Shown in pieces: positions 18,451-27,522 of a DNA stretch of 53,879 bases. Location of the stretch: positions 1-53,879 of the forward strand of contig NZ_JANYGJ010000133.1 of assembly GCF_025362455.1 (NCBI RefSeq). Direction: 5' to 3'. Made by a program: the position numbers and the translations under genes. Positions within the stretch are counted from its first letter, which is position 1; each line of letters begins with the position of its first letter. The notes under the pieces were generated by a model that saw only the letters and a list, made by a program, of their open reading frames with translations, was not told the DNA's origin and did not search any database. The DNA is from Deinococcus sp. (lineage in GTDB: Bacteria > Deinococcota > Deinococci > Deinococcales > Deinococcaceae).

Positions 18451-19227
18451 GTGTACCTCATGTATGTGGACGAAAGCGGGGATGTGGGCCTGGTAGGATC
18501 GCCAACTAGATACTTCATTCTGACCGGAATGGTAATTCACGAATCTTATTGGATGGATGCGTTTGATCAACTTGTAGCATTTAGACAGCGTATGAAAACA
18601 TTATATGGATTAAAAATGAAAGACGAAATTCATGCCAGTGCTTTGATCAATAAACCCGGCGACTTAGTAAGAATTAAAAGGAACGACAGATTATCAATCA
18701 TCAGAAATTTTGCAGACGATATTAGTAAAATTCCGGGTGTGAGCATAATCAATATTGTGGTAGACAAGAATACAAAGACTAGTTCCTATGATGTTTTCGA
18801 AACTGCTTGGAAGACGCTCATACAAAGATTAGAAAACACTATAAACCACAAAAATTTCCCACATCCAGAACCTGACAAGTCTCTCAGGACCGACAATGAG
18901 TGTGGTATGGTTATACCCGATAATACCGACGACAAAAAACTTAGGGCTTTGCTAAGAAAAATGCGGCGATACAATATGGTTCCCAGCATAATGGGCGGTT
19001 CTGCCAGGAGCTTACCGCTCAAATTCATAGTCGAAGATCCCTTTTTCAAAGACTCCGCCAGCTCTTACTTCATACAAGCATGCGACACGGCAGCATTTCT
19101 CTTGTACCAAAATCTTCAACCCAATAAATATATGATAAAATCTGGTGGCCAAAACTATTTCAGTAGACTAAGCCCAGTTTTATGCACTGTGGCGTCCCCA
19201 CGATCTGGGGGCATAGTTCTGCTATAA
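18451..19227 (+). CDS. DUF3800 domain protein, AT-rich
   Basis: 258-residue protein of the DUF3800 family. The N-terminus has the conserved MYVDESGDVG with two acidic residues. A second conserved area near the C-terminus (SSYFIQACDTAAFLLYQNLQ) holds the Asp of the family pattern, and the end LSPVLCTVASPRSGGIV is also typical. An RNase H-like nuclease fold has been proposed for DUF3800 proteins, some of which occur near defence genes; activity here is unproven. Its composition is strongly AT-rich, with codons such as AAA, AAT, ATA and AGA that neighbours avoid, so recent horizontal acquisition is likely. No partner gene is next to it. Confidence 0.85.
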   Translation: MYLMYVDESGDVGLVGSPTRYFILTGMVIHESYWMDAFDQLVAFRQRMKTLYGLKMKDEIHASALINKPGDLVRIKRNDRLSIIRNFADDISKIPGVSIINIVVDKNTKTSSYDVFETAWKTLIQRLENTINHKNFPHPEPDKSLRTDNECGMVIPDNTDDKKLRALLRKMRRYNMVPSIMGGSARSLPLKFIVEDPFFKDSASSYFIQACDTAAFLLYQNLQPNKYMIKSGGQNYFSRLSPVLCTVASPRSGGIVLL

Positions 19228-19419
19228 GGGGAAACCGAGGCTCGCGCCCCGGCCTCCGGATGAATCCTACTAACCCGAACGAGCGGGCTTCAGATTCTTC
19301 ACACAGTATAGCAGAAGAAATGTGTCTTGGCCACTAGACGCATGAAGGACGGGTTCCACTCCACACATGCTCGTCTATCTTGTTTCACCAGCAACAGAAT
19401 CTGATTAACTCTCTACGAT

Positions 19420-19455
19420 AAAAGGCGCCCCAACCTTCGCAGGCGGGGCGCTTTC
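19420..19455 (-). terminator. Intrinsic terminator of the rpsF-rplI operon
   Basis: On the minus strand AGCGCCCC and GGGGCGCC form a stem followed by TTTTATCG, 14 bases after the rplI stop. Confidence 0.85.
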
Positions 19456-19468
19456 ACAACATCAAAAC

Positions 19469-19918
19469 CTACTTCTGGGCCAGCACCGTCAGCTTGAGGG
19501 GCACGCCGACTTCGGGGTGGGCGCGGTAGCTGATCTCGTACTCGCCGATGTCTTTGAGGGACTTGGGCATGTCGAGCTTGCGGCGGTCCACCTCGAAGCC
19601 CAGGGCGGCCAGGGCCGTCGCCACGTTGGCGTGGGTGATCGCGCCGTAGATCTTGCCCTCGCCCGCCTTGACGGTCAGGGTGACGTTGAGATCCTTCATG
19701 CGCTCGCCGAGGGCCTCGGCGGCCTTCTTCTCCTGGGCCAGCACTTTCTGACGCGACTTGATACGCGCTTCCAGGCTTTTCAGGTTGCCCTTGTTGGCGG
19801 GCAGGGCCAGGCCCTGGGGAATCAGGAAGTTGCGGGCGTAACCGGCTTTGACGCCAATCACTTCGCCGACCTGGCCGAGTTTGCCTGGTTCGAGCAAGAT
19901 AATGTCCATGTTGGCCAT
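19469..19918 (-). CDS. rplI: 50S ribosomal protein L9
   Basis: 149-residue large-subunit protein. The N-terminal domain MDIILLEPGKLGQVGEVIGVKAGYARNFLIPQGLA is the conserved L9 signature. A long connecting helix (KSLEARIKSRQKVLAQEKKAAEALGERM) and the C-terminal domain follow. It is the last gene of rpsF-ssb-rpsR-rplI, 5 bases after rpsR. The Met at position 4 is the more usual start; both are plausible. Terminator at 19420. Confidence 0.98.
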   Translation of the reverse strand: MANMDIILLEPGKLGQVGEVIGVKAGYARNFLIPQGLALPANKGNLKSLEARIKSRQKVLAQEKKAAEALGERMKDLNVTLTVKAGEGKIYGAITHANVATALAALGFEVDRRKLDMPKSLKDIGEYEISYRAHPEVGVPLKLTVLAQK

Positions 19919-19923
19919 GATCG

Positions 19924-20196
19924 TTATTTCCTGACCAGTTTCTCGGTGTAGGGCAGCAGTGCGAGCTGACGCGCCAGTTTAATGGTCTGGGCGATGCGGC
20001 GCTGGTGCTTGGCCGAGAGGCCGGTGCGGCGGCGGGGGAGGATCTTGCCGGTGTCGGAGACGAAACGGCGAAGCATCTTCACGTCTTTGTAATCGGTGAT
20101 TTCCAGCTCGCCGATGGCGAACGGATCGACCTTGGGCTTGCGGGGCCGCTTGGGTCCCTTGCCACGCGGTTTGCGGTCACGGTCAGTCTGGGTCAT
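19924..20196 (-). CDS. rpsR: 30S ribosomal protein S18
   Basis: 90-residue small-subunit protein that pairs with S6 on the platform of the 30S subunit. The core IDYKDVKMLRRFVSDTGKILPRRRTGLSAKHQRRIAQTIKLARQLALLPYT-like sequence is the S18 signature (here beginning ITDYKDVKML). The N-terminal 20 residues are very basic. It lies 40 bases downstream of ssb in the same operon. Confidence 0.98.
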   Translation of the reverse strand: MTQTDRDRKPRGKGPKRPRKPKVDPFAIGELEITDYKDVKMLRRFVSDTGKILPRRRTGLSAKHQRRIAQTIKLARQLALLPYTEKLVRK

Positions 20197-20236
20197 GGGT
20201 GTTCCTTATGTCCTTGTCGCCGACCTCAAACGAGGC

Positions 20237-21121
20237 TCAAAACGGCAGATCTTCTTCTGGCGGGAAATCATCGAGGCCCTGGTCAATATCCAAGCCTGCC
20301 GAACGGTTCCCCTGCGGCGCTGATGCCGCCCGCGCGGGTGGTGCGCTGCGCGTCGGTGCACTGCCCGTGGCCTGCATACGGGGTGCACCGGAGGTGGCTG
20401 CGGGAGCGCCGGGTCCCGCGCCTCGGGCTAAGGCTTCGACTTTCGTCGCCTCTATCTTGGTGGTATTGCGCTTGTTGCCGTCTTTGTCTTGCCAGCTATC
20501 GTTGATCAGTCGGCCCTGCACCAGCACGGGGTCGCCTTTGCGGAGGTTCTGGGCACTCTCGGCCAGTTCGCGCCACAGCGTAATGTCGATCCAGTGGGTT
20601 TTTTCCTGTTGCTGGCCGTTCTTGTCTTTCCACACTTCGTTGACCGCCAGTCCCAGTCCCAGCACCGCGTCACCCGTGGGGGTGTAGCGCAATTCGGGGT
20701 CACGGACCAGATTGCCGATCAGCATCACCGTGTTCCAACCGCCAGCCATGCGAACGCCGCCTCCGGCGTCCTGCACCAGTTCAGCTTCGCTGCCCAGTGA
20801 CTCCATCCGCAATGCCTTGACGCGGACCTGTGACCGCTTGCCGCCTTCGGGGGCCTCCCACTGGCTGTAATCCAGTGAGCCTTCCACGACTACGGGGTCG
20901 CCGGACTTCAGGTTGCGCTCAGACTGCCACTCGGCGGGTTTGCCGAGAATGCTGATGCGGTGGTACCAGGGCAGTTTGCGCTCGGTCCCGTCTCTGCCGA
21001 CTAAATGATCTTCACCGGCAACGGTGGCCTCGAAGACCGGCACACCGGTTGGGGTGTAGCGCAGTTCGGGGTCGCGGGCGAGGCTGCCTACCAGATAAAC
21101 GTGATTCATTCCACGGGCCAT
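20237..21121 (-). CDS. ssb: Single-stranded DNA-binding protein with two OB folds
   Basis: 294-residue SSB. Two OB domains lie in tandem: MNHVYLVGSLARDPELRYTPTG at about residues 5-26 and WNTVMLIGNLVRDPELRYTPTG at about residues 127-148. This is the Deinococcus/Thermus arrangement that works as a dimer rather than a tetramer. The disordered Gly/Ala/Pro linker ends in the acidic tip DDFPPEEDLPF, which recruits partner proteins. The start at 21121 is chosen because AAGGAG lies a few bases upstream; the longer frame to 21202 has no homology-like sequence. In D. radiodurans ssb is damage-induced. I saw no clear radiation/desiccation response palindrome in the 153 bases between rpsF and ssb. Confidence 0.97.
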   Translation of the reverse strand: MARGMNHVYLVGSLARDPELRYTPTGVPVFEATVAGEDHLVGRDGTERKLPWYHRISILGKPAEWQSERNLKSGDPVVVEGSLDYSQWEAPEGGKRSQVRVKALRMESLGSEAELVQDAGGGVRMAGGWNTVMLIGNLVRDPELRYTPTGDAVLGLGLAVNEVWKDKNGQQQEKTHWIDITLWRELAESAQNLRKGDPVLVQGRLINDSWQDKDGNKRNTTKIEATKVEALARGAGPGAPAATSGAPRMQATGSAPTRSAPPARAASAPQGNRSAGLDIDQGLDDFPPEEDLPF

Positions 21122-21274
21122 GTTCGTGTCTCCTTGCGTAGTCGTCGTCGTTATGGGCTTAAGTTTCGTTGCGGGCGATTTGGCCTCGGTGAAGAGGTGC
21201 ATCTAGGCTAACAAGGCTTGGTCACTTCTGTCAAGAGCGTAAGGCCACAGGCCCCCAGTCGGGTGTACCGAGTC

Positions 21275-21586
21275 TCAGGGCTTCTTGGTCTTCCATTCAG
21301 GACGGTCCTTGACCACCAGCACCCGGCGCACGTTGTCGCGCAATCTGAGGCTCGACGCGATGGCCTTTTCAGGGTCGCCCGCCGCCTTGATGGTGTAGAG
21401 CAGGTAATAGCCCTCGCGGTCCTTCTGGATCGGGTAGGCCATCCGGCGGTTTCCGGCGTCGTCGAGGGCTGTTACTTCGGCGCCCGCGTTGGTGACCACG
21501 TTGCTGATGTAATCCTTTTCCAACTGGAGCTGTTCGCCGCTCAGGTTGGGGTTGAGGATTAGGTTGAGATCGTATTGGCTTTGCAT
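21275..21586 (-). CDS. rpsF: 30S ribosomal protein S6
   Basis: 103-residue small-subunit protein that heterodimerises with S18. QYDLNLILNPNLSGEQLQLEKDYIS, RRMAYPIQKDREGYYLLYTIKA and LRLRDNVRRVLVVK are S6 signatures. First gene of the rpsF-ssb-rpsR-rplI operon. AGGTGA precedes the ATG. The upstream box TACAAT (21694-21699, minus strand) would give a leader of roughly 100 bases, long enough for an S6:S18 autoregulatory RNA, although I cannot confirm that fold. Confidence 0.98.
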   Translation of the reverse strand: MQSQYDLNLILNPNLSGEQLQLEKDYISNVVTNAGAEVTALDDAGNRRMAYPIQKDREGYYLLYTIKAAGDPEKAIASSLRLRDNVRRVLVVKDRPEWKTKKP

Positions 21587-21693
21587 AATTCACCTCGCTT
21601 CGTGTTGAAGAGTTTGTGCGTGCTGGGAGCGGTTTAGCCGTTTGTGGCGAACATGTCGCTCACCTCACCCGGCTCCGGCAGACGCAACTGAAA

Positions 21694-21722
21694 ATTGTAG
21701 CAGAGCCTGGGCGGGCACGGAA
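21694..21722 (-). promoter_or_regulatory. Putative promoter of the rpsF operon
   Basis: Minus-strand -10 TACAAT (21694-21699) with TTCCGT 17 bases upstream as a weak -35. The start would lie about 100 bases before rpsF. Confidence 0.5.
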
Positions 21723-21795
21723 GGGGCGAGGCAGCCGCGCACCCGCCGCCCCGGCCCCGCGCCGCACAACCCCGTGAAGATTGACCGGAACCTGA

Positions 21796-21801
21796 TACAA
21801 T
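21796..21801 (+). promoter_or_regulatory. Leaderless -10 box TACAAT
   Basis: 6 bases before the ATG at 21808 of the REC-SARP regulator; no Shine-Dalgarno is present. Confidence 0.65.
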
Positions 21802-21807
21802 TCTCAC

Positions 21808-22842
21808 ATGTCGCGCATTCTGGTTGTCGACGATGACGCTGCTATTCTCAAGCTGATCAGCGTCATCCTCTCGCGGGCGAGCCATGAAGTCCGCACCAGC
21901 AGCCATCCCGTCGAGGCGCTGGAGATGCTCAAGGTGTTCACGCCCGATCTGGTCATCAGTGACGTGGTGATGCCGTATATGACCGGTCTGGAATTTCTGG
22001 AACAAGTCCGCAGCCACGAGAAACGGGCTTCACTACCGTTTATTCTGCTCTCCAGCCACGCCGAGCGCAGCGATGTCCGGCGCGGCATGAACCTGGGCGC
22101 CGACGATTATCTGCCCAAGCCGTTCACGCCCCAGGACCTGCTGACCGCCATCGACGCCCGCTTAAGGCGTGCTGGCCTGGCCGTGCAGGGCGCCAGCGGC
22201 ACCGAGGCCAAGGCGATGGGCACCGCCCAGGTCATCTGGAAGGGCGAGTCGGTCTCGTGGGTGTCGCGCAAGGCCCTGGAACTGTTTTTCTACTTGCTGG
22301 AGCACAAGGAAGTCACCTCCTGGCAGGCCGCCGAGGCGCTGTGGCCCGAAAAAGACGAGGCGCGGGCCAGTAGCCTGTTTCACACGACCCTGCACCGGCT
22401 TCGGCGTTCGCTGAGCAACGAGGCGGTCATGAGCACCAACCGCCGCTACACCCTGGCCGCCGACATCAACCCCGAATACGACGTGCAGCGCTTCGAGCTG
22501 CTGGCCAAGCAGGCTGAGGCCGGAAGCCTGGGCCTGGAGGAGCTGCGCGAGCTGTCGAGCATGTACGGCGAGTTTTTGCCGGGCGTCGATTCCCCCTGGT
22601 CCGACGACGTGCGCTCCCGCCTGGAGCAGCGCCAACTGTCGGTGCTGAGCCTGGCCGCCCGCGCCGCCAGCGACGCCGGGCGCACCAAGGACGCCGCCCA
22701 GTTTCACCAGCGGGCGCTGACCTTGGACCCCCTCAGCGAGCAGGACTGGAACGGTCTGGCGCAGGCCCTGGGCGCCCTGGGCGACCCGCGTGCCCGTCTG
22801 GCCGCGCAGCGCGAAGCCTGGTGGGCGGTGGATTTCGAGTAG
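21808..22842 (+). CDS. Response regulator with receiver, winged-helix and BTAD (SARP-like) domains
   Basis: 344-residue transcription regulator. The N-terminal receiver has ILVVDDD, phospho-acceptor Asp52 (LVISDVVMP) and the Lys of YLPKPF. A SARP-type winged helix follows (ALELFFYLLEHKEVTSWQAAEALWPEKDEARASSLFHTTLHRLRRSL), then a bacterial transcriptional activator domain of helical repeats (residues about 215-344, ending FHQRALTLDPLSEQDWNGLAQALGALGD). No histidine kinase lies next to it, so it is an orphan regulator. It is divergent from rpsF. The start at 21808 fits a leaderless mRNA with TACAAT 6 bases upstream. Target genes unknown. Confidence 0.92.
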   Translation: MSRILVVDDDAAILKLISVILSRASHEVRTSSHPVEALEMLKVFTPDLVISDVVMPYMTGLEFLEQVRSHEKRASLPFILLSSHAERSDVRRGMNLGADDYLPKPFTPQDLLTAIDARLRRAGLAVQGASGTEAKAMGTAQVIWKGESVSWVSRKALELFFYLLEHKEVTSWQAAEALWPEKDEARASSLFHTTLHRLRRSLSNEAVMSTNRRYTLAADINPEYDVQRFELLAKQAEAGSLGLEELRELSSMYGEFLPGVDSPWSDDVRSRLEQRQLSVLSLAARAASDAGRTKDAAQFHQRALTLDPLSEQDWNGLAQALGALGDPRARLAAQREAWWAVDFE

Positions 22843-23110
22843 AGCCAGCGGGAGGCGGTACGCAGTGCGCGGTCAAAGGACGTGCGTTCTTGTCTCCTAC
22901 CGCGTGCTGCCTCCTGCACACCGCAACCCCCGATGTCTTTGCAACCTTAACGCTCACGAGAGGCCCGATAGTGGCGCAAACCACATTCAACATGATCGCA
23001 GCCTTGATTGACACTACCAAAGGGATTGGTCTTACACTCAGATTCTCTCATACTAAGTGAAGCATAGCCCACTTTATGAACTGTGACTTTACTGTGGTAC
23101 GGGGTCTTTT

Positions 23111-24655
23111 ATGCTTCGACTATCTCGTTTATTGGCTGCTCTAGCTTTCATTCCGTTGCTGGGTGCTTGCGCCCCCGCCAGCCCACCTACGCCCACAACC
23201 GAACCTTCCCTGAGCGTATACGGTGACCTGGAACTCGGCCTGGCCCCGACACTACGAGGGCTTGTCCTCACACCCGGTGAAAGTACCCTGACCCTGAGTA
23301 GTGGAGCGCTCGACAGCGACGCCTCCCTGACATTGACAGCCTTAAACAGCGATGCCGGGTTGGTTTTGCCGCCTGTAAACGGCGTGAACAGCAGCTTGAT
23401 CATGGGCCTGGTGCCAGGCAAGACCTTCGCTGGCGCCTGGCGCGTGGAGATGAATGGGGGACGCTTTCGCCAGGATGCCAGCGCCCTACTGACCCTGAGG
23501 TCAAAAAACATCAGTTCGACCAGTGCTGTCCCTAGCGTCACAGAACTCTTCGTGCAGGGACCGAGAGGCGTCACGTTAGTGGGCACGTTCCCTACAGGCG
23601 AGGCCTTCGGGCTGCCCGACTTCGCCCAGCGCCTGAACCTGGAAAAGAGTGACCGCAGGTTGACCTACGTCGCCTACACTGCTACCAAGACGGCTTACGA
23701 GAGAACTTGCACGGAGCAGGGCGGCGACACATTGCTCGGCTATTGCTCGTTTCGCAACAAGGTCTTGCCTGCCAAGCTCAACACGCAATCGCTGTCTATG
23801 AACGCTTGGACGTGGAACATCGGGAACGTCGCAGGCACCTGCTCCTCGTACAAATTCAAGGTTTGTTACCAGGGCACCGAGCGGCGCATCAGCGATCAGA
23901 TTCTGAGCTTCGAGCAAACATACGGCAAACCTGGTGTCCTCTTTTTACAAGAGCAGTGGCATGGCGATTGCAACGGCGCGGGATTGAGCACGACTTGGTA
24001 TTTCTGGAATCCTCAACTGTGCGACAATCCCACACGGGGCACACCGTCGTGGATTCGTATTCTCGGCAACCGCTACGCAGTGCGCTGCACGAGTACCAAC
24101 TACGCTGGCGGGTTGACCAACGGCTTCGAGTGCGTAGCCATCAATTCAGCGCTGTTTTACTTTATCAACGACACTTACCTCGGTGCTCCGAGTGGTTACC
24201 ACACGCCATGCAGCGCAGACACCGGGTTTCAGGTCGTGCGGGTCGCCAGTGTCGCTAGCAATGTTCCACTTATCCTCGCCAACACCCACCTGACTGGCGC
24301 AGATAACCCGGCCTGCCGCGCCGAGCAGATCAGAACTCTGGCGACAGACCTGCGTAACCTCAACTATCCCCGTGTGCTATTCGCCGGGGACTTCAACACC
24401 GAGCCATACAATGACGGCACATCGGGAGCCATCAGTTTTCGCACCAATTTCGTCACTGCTTCAGGCGGAGCAGTCTCACCAGTCGCCACGATGATTGATC
24501 CTGGTAACCTCGCCAGTGCCGGGTACTTTTACGGTAATGTCGCGCTCGACCATGTGCTGAGCAACACTTTCACTGGGAGCTGTGCCGTCTCGCCCGCCTT
24601 CGACGGAACAGACCACCGCTTGATGCGTTGCTCGCTGCAAAGCCCAGCTTACTGA
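23111..24655 (+). CDS. Lipoprotein with endonuclease/exonuclease/phosphatase domain
   Basis: 514-residue secreted lipoprotein. The signal ends in the lipobox LLGAC (Cys20). An N-terminal domain of about 150 residues is of beta-rich unknown type (LTLSSGALDSDASLTLTALNSDAGLVLPP). The EEP domain begins near SLSMNAWTWNIGNV and shows the metal-site Glu in VLFLQEQW, NTHLTG, GDFNTEP and the terminal DHRLMRC motif, so the catalytic set for a Mg-dependent DNase-I-like nuclease or phosphatase is present. The many cysteines (about 14) would suit an oxidising compartment. Possible role: scavenging extracellular DNA or phosphate. Convergent with the next gene, 4 bases apart. Confidence 0.88.
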   Translation: MLRLSRLLAALAFIPLLGACAPASPPTPTTEPSLSVYGDLELGLAPTLRGLVLTPGESTLTLSSGALDSDASLTLTALNSDAGLVLPPVNGVNSSLIMGLVPGKTFAGAWRVEMNGGRFRQDASALLTLRSKNISSTSAVPSVTELFVQGPRGVTLVGTFPTGEAFGLPDFAQRLNLEKSDRRLTYVAYTATKTAYERTCTEQGGDTLLGYCSFRNKVLPAKLNTQSLSMNAWTWNIGNVAGTCSSYKFKVCYQGTERRISDQILSFEQTYGKPGVLFLQEQWHGDCNGAGLSTTWYFWNPQLCDNPTRGTPSWIRILGNRYAVRCTSTNYAGGLTNGFECVAINSALFYFINDTYLGAPSGYHTPCSADTGFQVVRVASVASNVPLILANTHLTGADNPACRAEQIRTLATDLRNLNYPRVLFAGDFNTEPYNDGTSGAISFRTNFVTASGGAVSPVATMIDPGNLASAGYFYGNVALDHVLSNTFTGSCAVSPAFDGTDHRLMRCSLQSPAY

Positions 24656-24659
24656 TCTC

Positions 24660-25124
24660 TCAACGGACCTTGACGAGCAGCGGTACGCCTCCAGGCGTAC
24701 CGCTGCTGCCTTGAACGCGCACTGCGAAGGAGGCATTGAGACGTAAGTCGGTGGTGGGAGTGGCATTAGGGGCGGCGCTCACCACCACGCGGCTAAGCGT
24801 GCCTGTGAAGGAAGACGTAAGCCGCTTCACCGTCACGCGACCCCCGTCAAGGCTAGCAAGTAAGGTCGGGTCGTTTTGCAGTACTTCTCCGCGAGGCCCA
24901 GGAACAAATTCGAGCGTGGCCGAAGCCGGTACTTCGCCTAGACTCAACCGGATAGAGACTTCCAAACTCTGGCCGCGTGCCACCTCTGCATCTACAGGAT
25001 CACCAACCGGGACCGGGCCGCCTTCAGTGGGAAGCCGACAATAAAGCCCGGAGTCAGCGCAGTTTGAACAGCCGCTGAGGAGCATAGCGCCTGAAAGCAG
25101 CAGCGACAGCCATACCTTGGTCAT
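24660..25124 (-). CDS. Small lipoprotein, unknown function
   Basis: 154-residue predicted lipoprotein. The signal MTKVWLSLLLSGAMLLSGC carries a good lipobox (LSGC), followed by a short Cys-containing segment and a beta-sandwich-like domain (LEVSIRLSLGEVPASATLEFVPGPRGEVLQ ... LRLNASFAVRVQG). Its pattern recalls the N-terminal beta-rich part of the adjacent nuclease-fold lipoprotein, but similarity is loose. The two genes are convergent with stops 4 bases apart, and a perfect hairpin lies inside its last codons. Function unknown. Confidence 0.72.
   Translation of the reverse strand: MTKVWLSLLLSGAMLLSGCSNCADSGLYCRLPTEGGPVPVGDPVDAEVARGQSLEVSIRLSLGEVPASATLEFVPGPRGEVLQNDPTLLASLDGGRVTVKRLTSSFTGTLSRVVVSAAPNATPTTDLRLNASFAVRVQGSSGTPGGVPLLVKVR
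24676..24707. terminator. Perfect 15-bp hairpin inside the end of a coding sequence
   Basis: Arms 24676-24690 and 24693-24707 are perfect complements with a two-base loop (agcagcggtacgcct). It begins 20 bases after the stop of the + strand nuclease-fold gene and encodes the last residues of the minus-strand lipoprotein, so it could stop transcription from both sides. Confidence 0.7.
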
Positions 25125-25227
25125 ACCCTTAATGTAACCCCTGGCGGCCTGAATATGTGGAGATGACCACTCATGGATTTCGGTCGCTTCGGGAATTAGA
25201 TCGCCAAGCCGCCCCTCCCTTTTTTGC

Positions 25228-25233
25228 TAAACT
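25228..25233 (+). promoter_or_regulatory. Leaderless -10 box TAAACT
   Basis: 6 bases before the ATG of the Fur-family gene at 25240. Confidence 0.6.
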
Positions 25234-25239
25234 AACTCC

Positions 25240-25617
25240 ATGACAGTCGTGCGCAATACCCGGCAGAAGCAGGCGGTCCTCCAGGCGCTGCGGACTACCC
25301 GCACGCACCCTGACGCCGCCTGGATTCACACCGAGGTCCGCCGCGAGCTGCCCAGCATCAGCCTGGGCACGGTCTACCGCACCCTGGAGGCGCTGGTGCA
25401 GGGCGGCGTGGCCCTGACCATCGAGCGGGCCGGGCAGGCCACCCGCTACGACTTCAAACACGGCGAGCACCACCACCACGCGGTCTGCCAGAGCTGCGGC
25501 GCCATCTTCGACATCGAGGTGCCGAGATTGCCGGTGGCCGCGCTGCCGGGCGGCTTCCAGGTGGCTGACGTGCGGGTGGAGTTTCACGGTGTCTGCGAAG
25601 GTTGTCAAACGAAATAA
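25240..25617 (+). CDS. Fur/PerR-family metal-responsive repressor
   Basis: 125-residue cytosolic regulator. The winged-helix part (RQKQAVLQALRTTRTHPDAAWIHTEVRRELPSISLGTVYRTLEALVQGGV) has the Fur signature, followed by GQATRYDFKHGEHHHHAVCQSCGAIFDIE. Both structural zinc pairs CQSC and CEGC are present. The HGEHHHHAVC cluster provides the regulatory site. Which member it is (Fur, PerR, Zur or Mur) cannot be decided from sequence alone; no obvious regulated gene lies beside it. A bidirectional terminator separates it from the convergent response regulator. Confidence 0.92.
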   Translation: MTVVRNTRQKQAVLQALRTTRTHPDAAWIHTEVRRELPSISLGTVYRTLEALVQGGVALTIERAGQATRYDFKHGEHHHHAVCQSCGAIFDIEVPRLPVAALPGGFQVADVRVEFHGVCEGCQTK

Positions 25618-25644
25618 GACGGTGTTTTGAACGTCCAGACCAAA

Positions 25645-25672
25645 AAAGAGCGCCCATCACGGCGCCCTCTTT
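25645..25672. terminator. Bidirectional terminator between fur-type gene and response regulator
   Basis: AAAGAG plus CGCC (25645-25654) pairs with GGCG plus CTCTTT (25661-25672) with a two-base bulge; A-run and T-run flank it, serving both convergent genes. Confidence 0.75.
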
Positions 25673-25686
25673 AGCTGATCGCTCGC

Positions 25687-26355
<669 letters not shown>

Positions 26356-26551
26356 GGAATTCAACTTCGCTGTGGTGGAGCGTGCCGCAGCTCATCTTCG
26401 GATGCTTGCCGGTCATCTTAATGAAGCCAGCTCGCCAGGGGTGAAGTTCTGACCCCATGCCAGTTCACCTTCCCTTAACAGCACCTTGGAAAACTTTAGA
26501 AAGCGCCGCAAACTGCACAGGATCTTCCAGATGTTTGTTGTGGACAACCTG

Positions 26552-27436
26552 TCAGCCGCTCACAACCTGACCCAGCTTGACCTGTACCGCGCCCAGATCG
26601 GGCGAGCGCACCAGCAGCACCGAATACAGGCCCTCGAATTGCAGGTTCAGCCGGTTGATGATCCACACGCTGCCGGTGCCCAGCGCGTAGCCGATCACGC
26701 CGCCCAGCACCATCTCCTGCGTGAACAGCGGCAGCACCGCCCAGACGCTCTGCTGCGGGTGCAACATCAGGTCGATCAGCCCGACGGTCAAAAACACCGC
26801 CATCGGGTCGTTGCCGCCGGATTCGAGTTCGAGCAGCGGGGTGATCTCGCCGCGCAGGCCCAGCCGCCGTTCCTTGAGCACGGTGAATACGGCGCTGGCG
26901 TCGGTGCTGCTGACCATCGCGCCGATCAGCAAGGAGAGCGGCCAGGCTCAGCTTCAGCGCGTAGAGCAGTACTCCGAATTACGCCACGGGGAAAACAGCC
27001 TCCCCGCGCCTCCATTCTGCGTCCTGCTCAGTTAAAACTACTCGCTCCGCTCGGTCATAAAAAGGGTCTTTTTATGACATCTGCTCTAGTGGGCGAAGGC
27101 GCCCATCAGGCCGCTGCTGATGAGCACGCCCAGGGTCGCCAGCGACAGGCCCCTGCGCAGCACCGGGCGCACCGCGCTCCAGTGGGTGCCCAGCCCGCCC
27201 TGGAACAGAATGAAGCACAGCGCCAGCGTGCCCGCGTACTGGGCCAGCGCGTAGTTGCTGAACTGGATGCCGCCGGGGCCGTCGCTGCTCGCCAGCATCC
27301 CCACGCCCAGAAACAGCACCAGAAACAGCAGCAGCCCCGGCACGCCCAGCCGCCCGGACAGCTTGCTGACCACGATGCTCAGCAGCAGCAGCGCCCCGGC
27401 GACAAAAATAGACAGATCTCCGGCCACGCCGCCCAC
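26552..27436 (-). pseudogene. CPA-family K+/H+ antiporter, disrupted by MITE and frameshift
   Basis: Remnant of an NhaP2/CvrA-type cation/proton antiporter. The N-terminal part (27089-27436) has three hydrophobic helices (LSIFVAGALLLLSIVVSKLSGRLGVPGLLLFL). Reading stops at TAG where MITE copy B begins. Beyond the MITE the second part contains LLIGAMVSSTDASAVFTVLKERRLGLRGEITPLLELESGGNDPMAVFL, the conserved membrane core with the Ser-Thr-Asp and Asn-Asp motifs. Removing the MITE and one TA restores continuous codons (...H-Y-A-L-K-L-S), after which one extra base shifts the frame before WPLSLLIG. The protein also ends early after LQFEGLYSVLL, so roughly the C-terminal half is missing. Confidence 0.9.
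26964..27086. mobile_element. 123-bp MITE, copy B, TA target duplication, inside antiporter gene
   Basis: Same element as 11059-11181: ends GAGCAG (26964-26969) and CTGCTC (27081-27086), with flanking TA at 26962-26963 and 27087-27088. Two base differences from copy A. It carries no gene and introduces an in-frame TAG into the antiporter. Confidence 0.92.
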
Positions 27437-27522
27437 CCCCGTGGCGAGCTTGACGTCTGCCGGGCGCGGTCACACAAAGGCAGGTTGCAGGGAGCGGCCT
27501 GACTTTATCTTCACACCCATCT

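Noticed and set aside
21122..21274. Radiation/desiccation response motif before ssb
   Set aside because: No palindrome close to TTATGxCAxxxxTGxCATAA was found in this gap.
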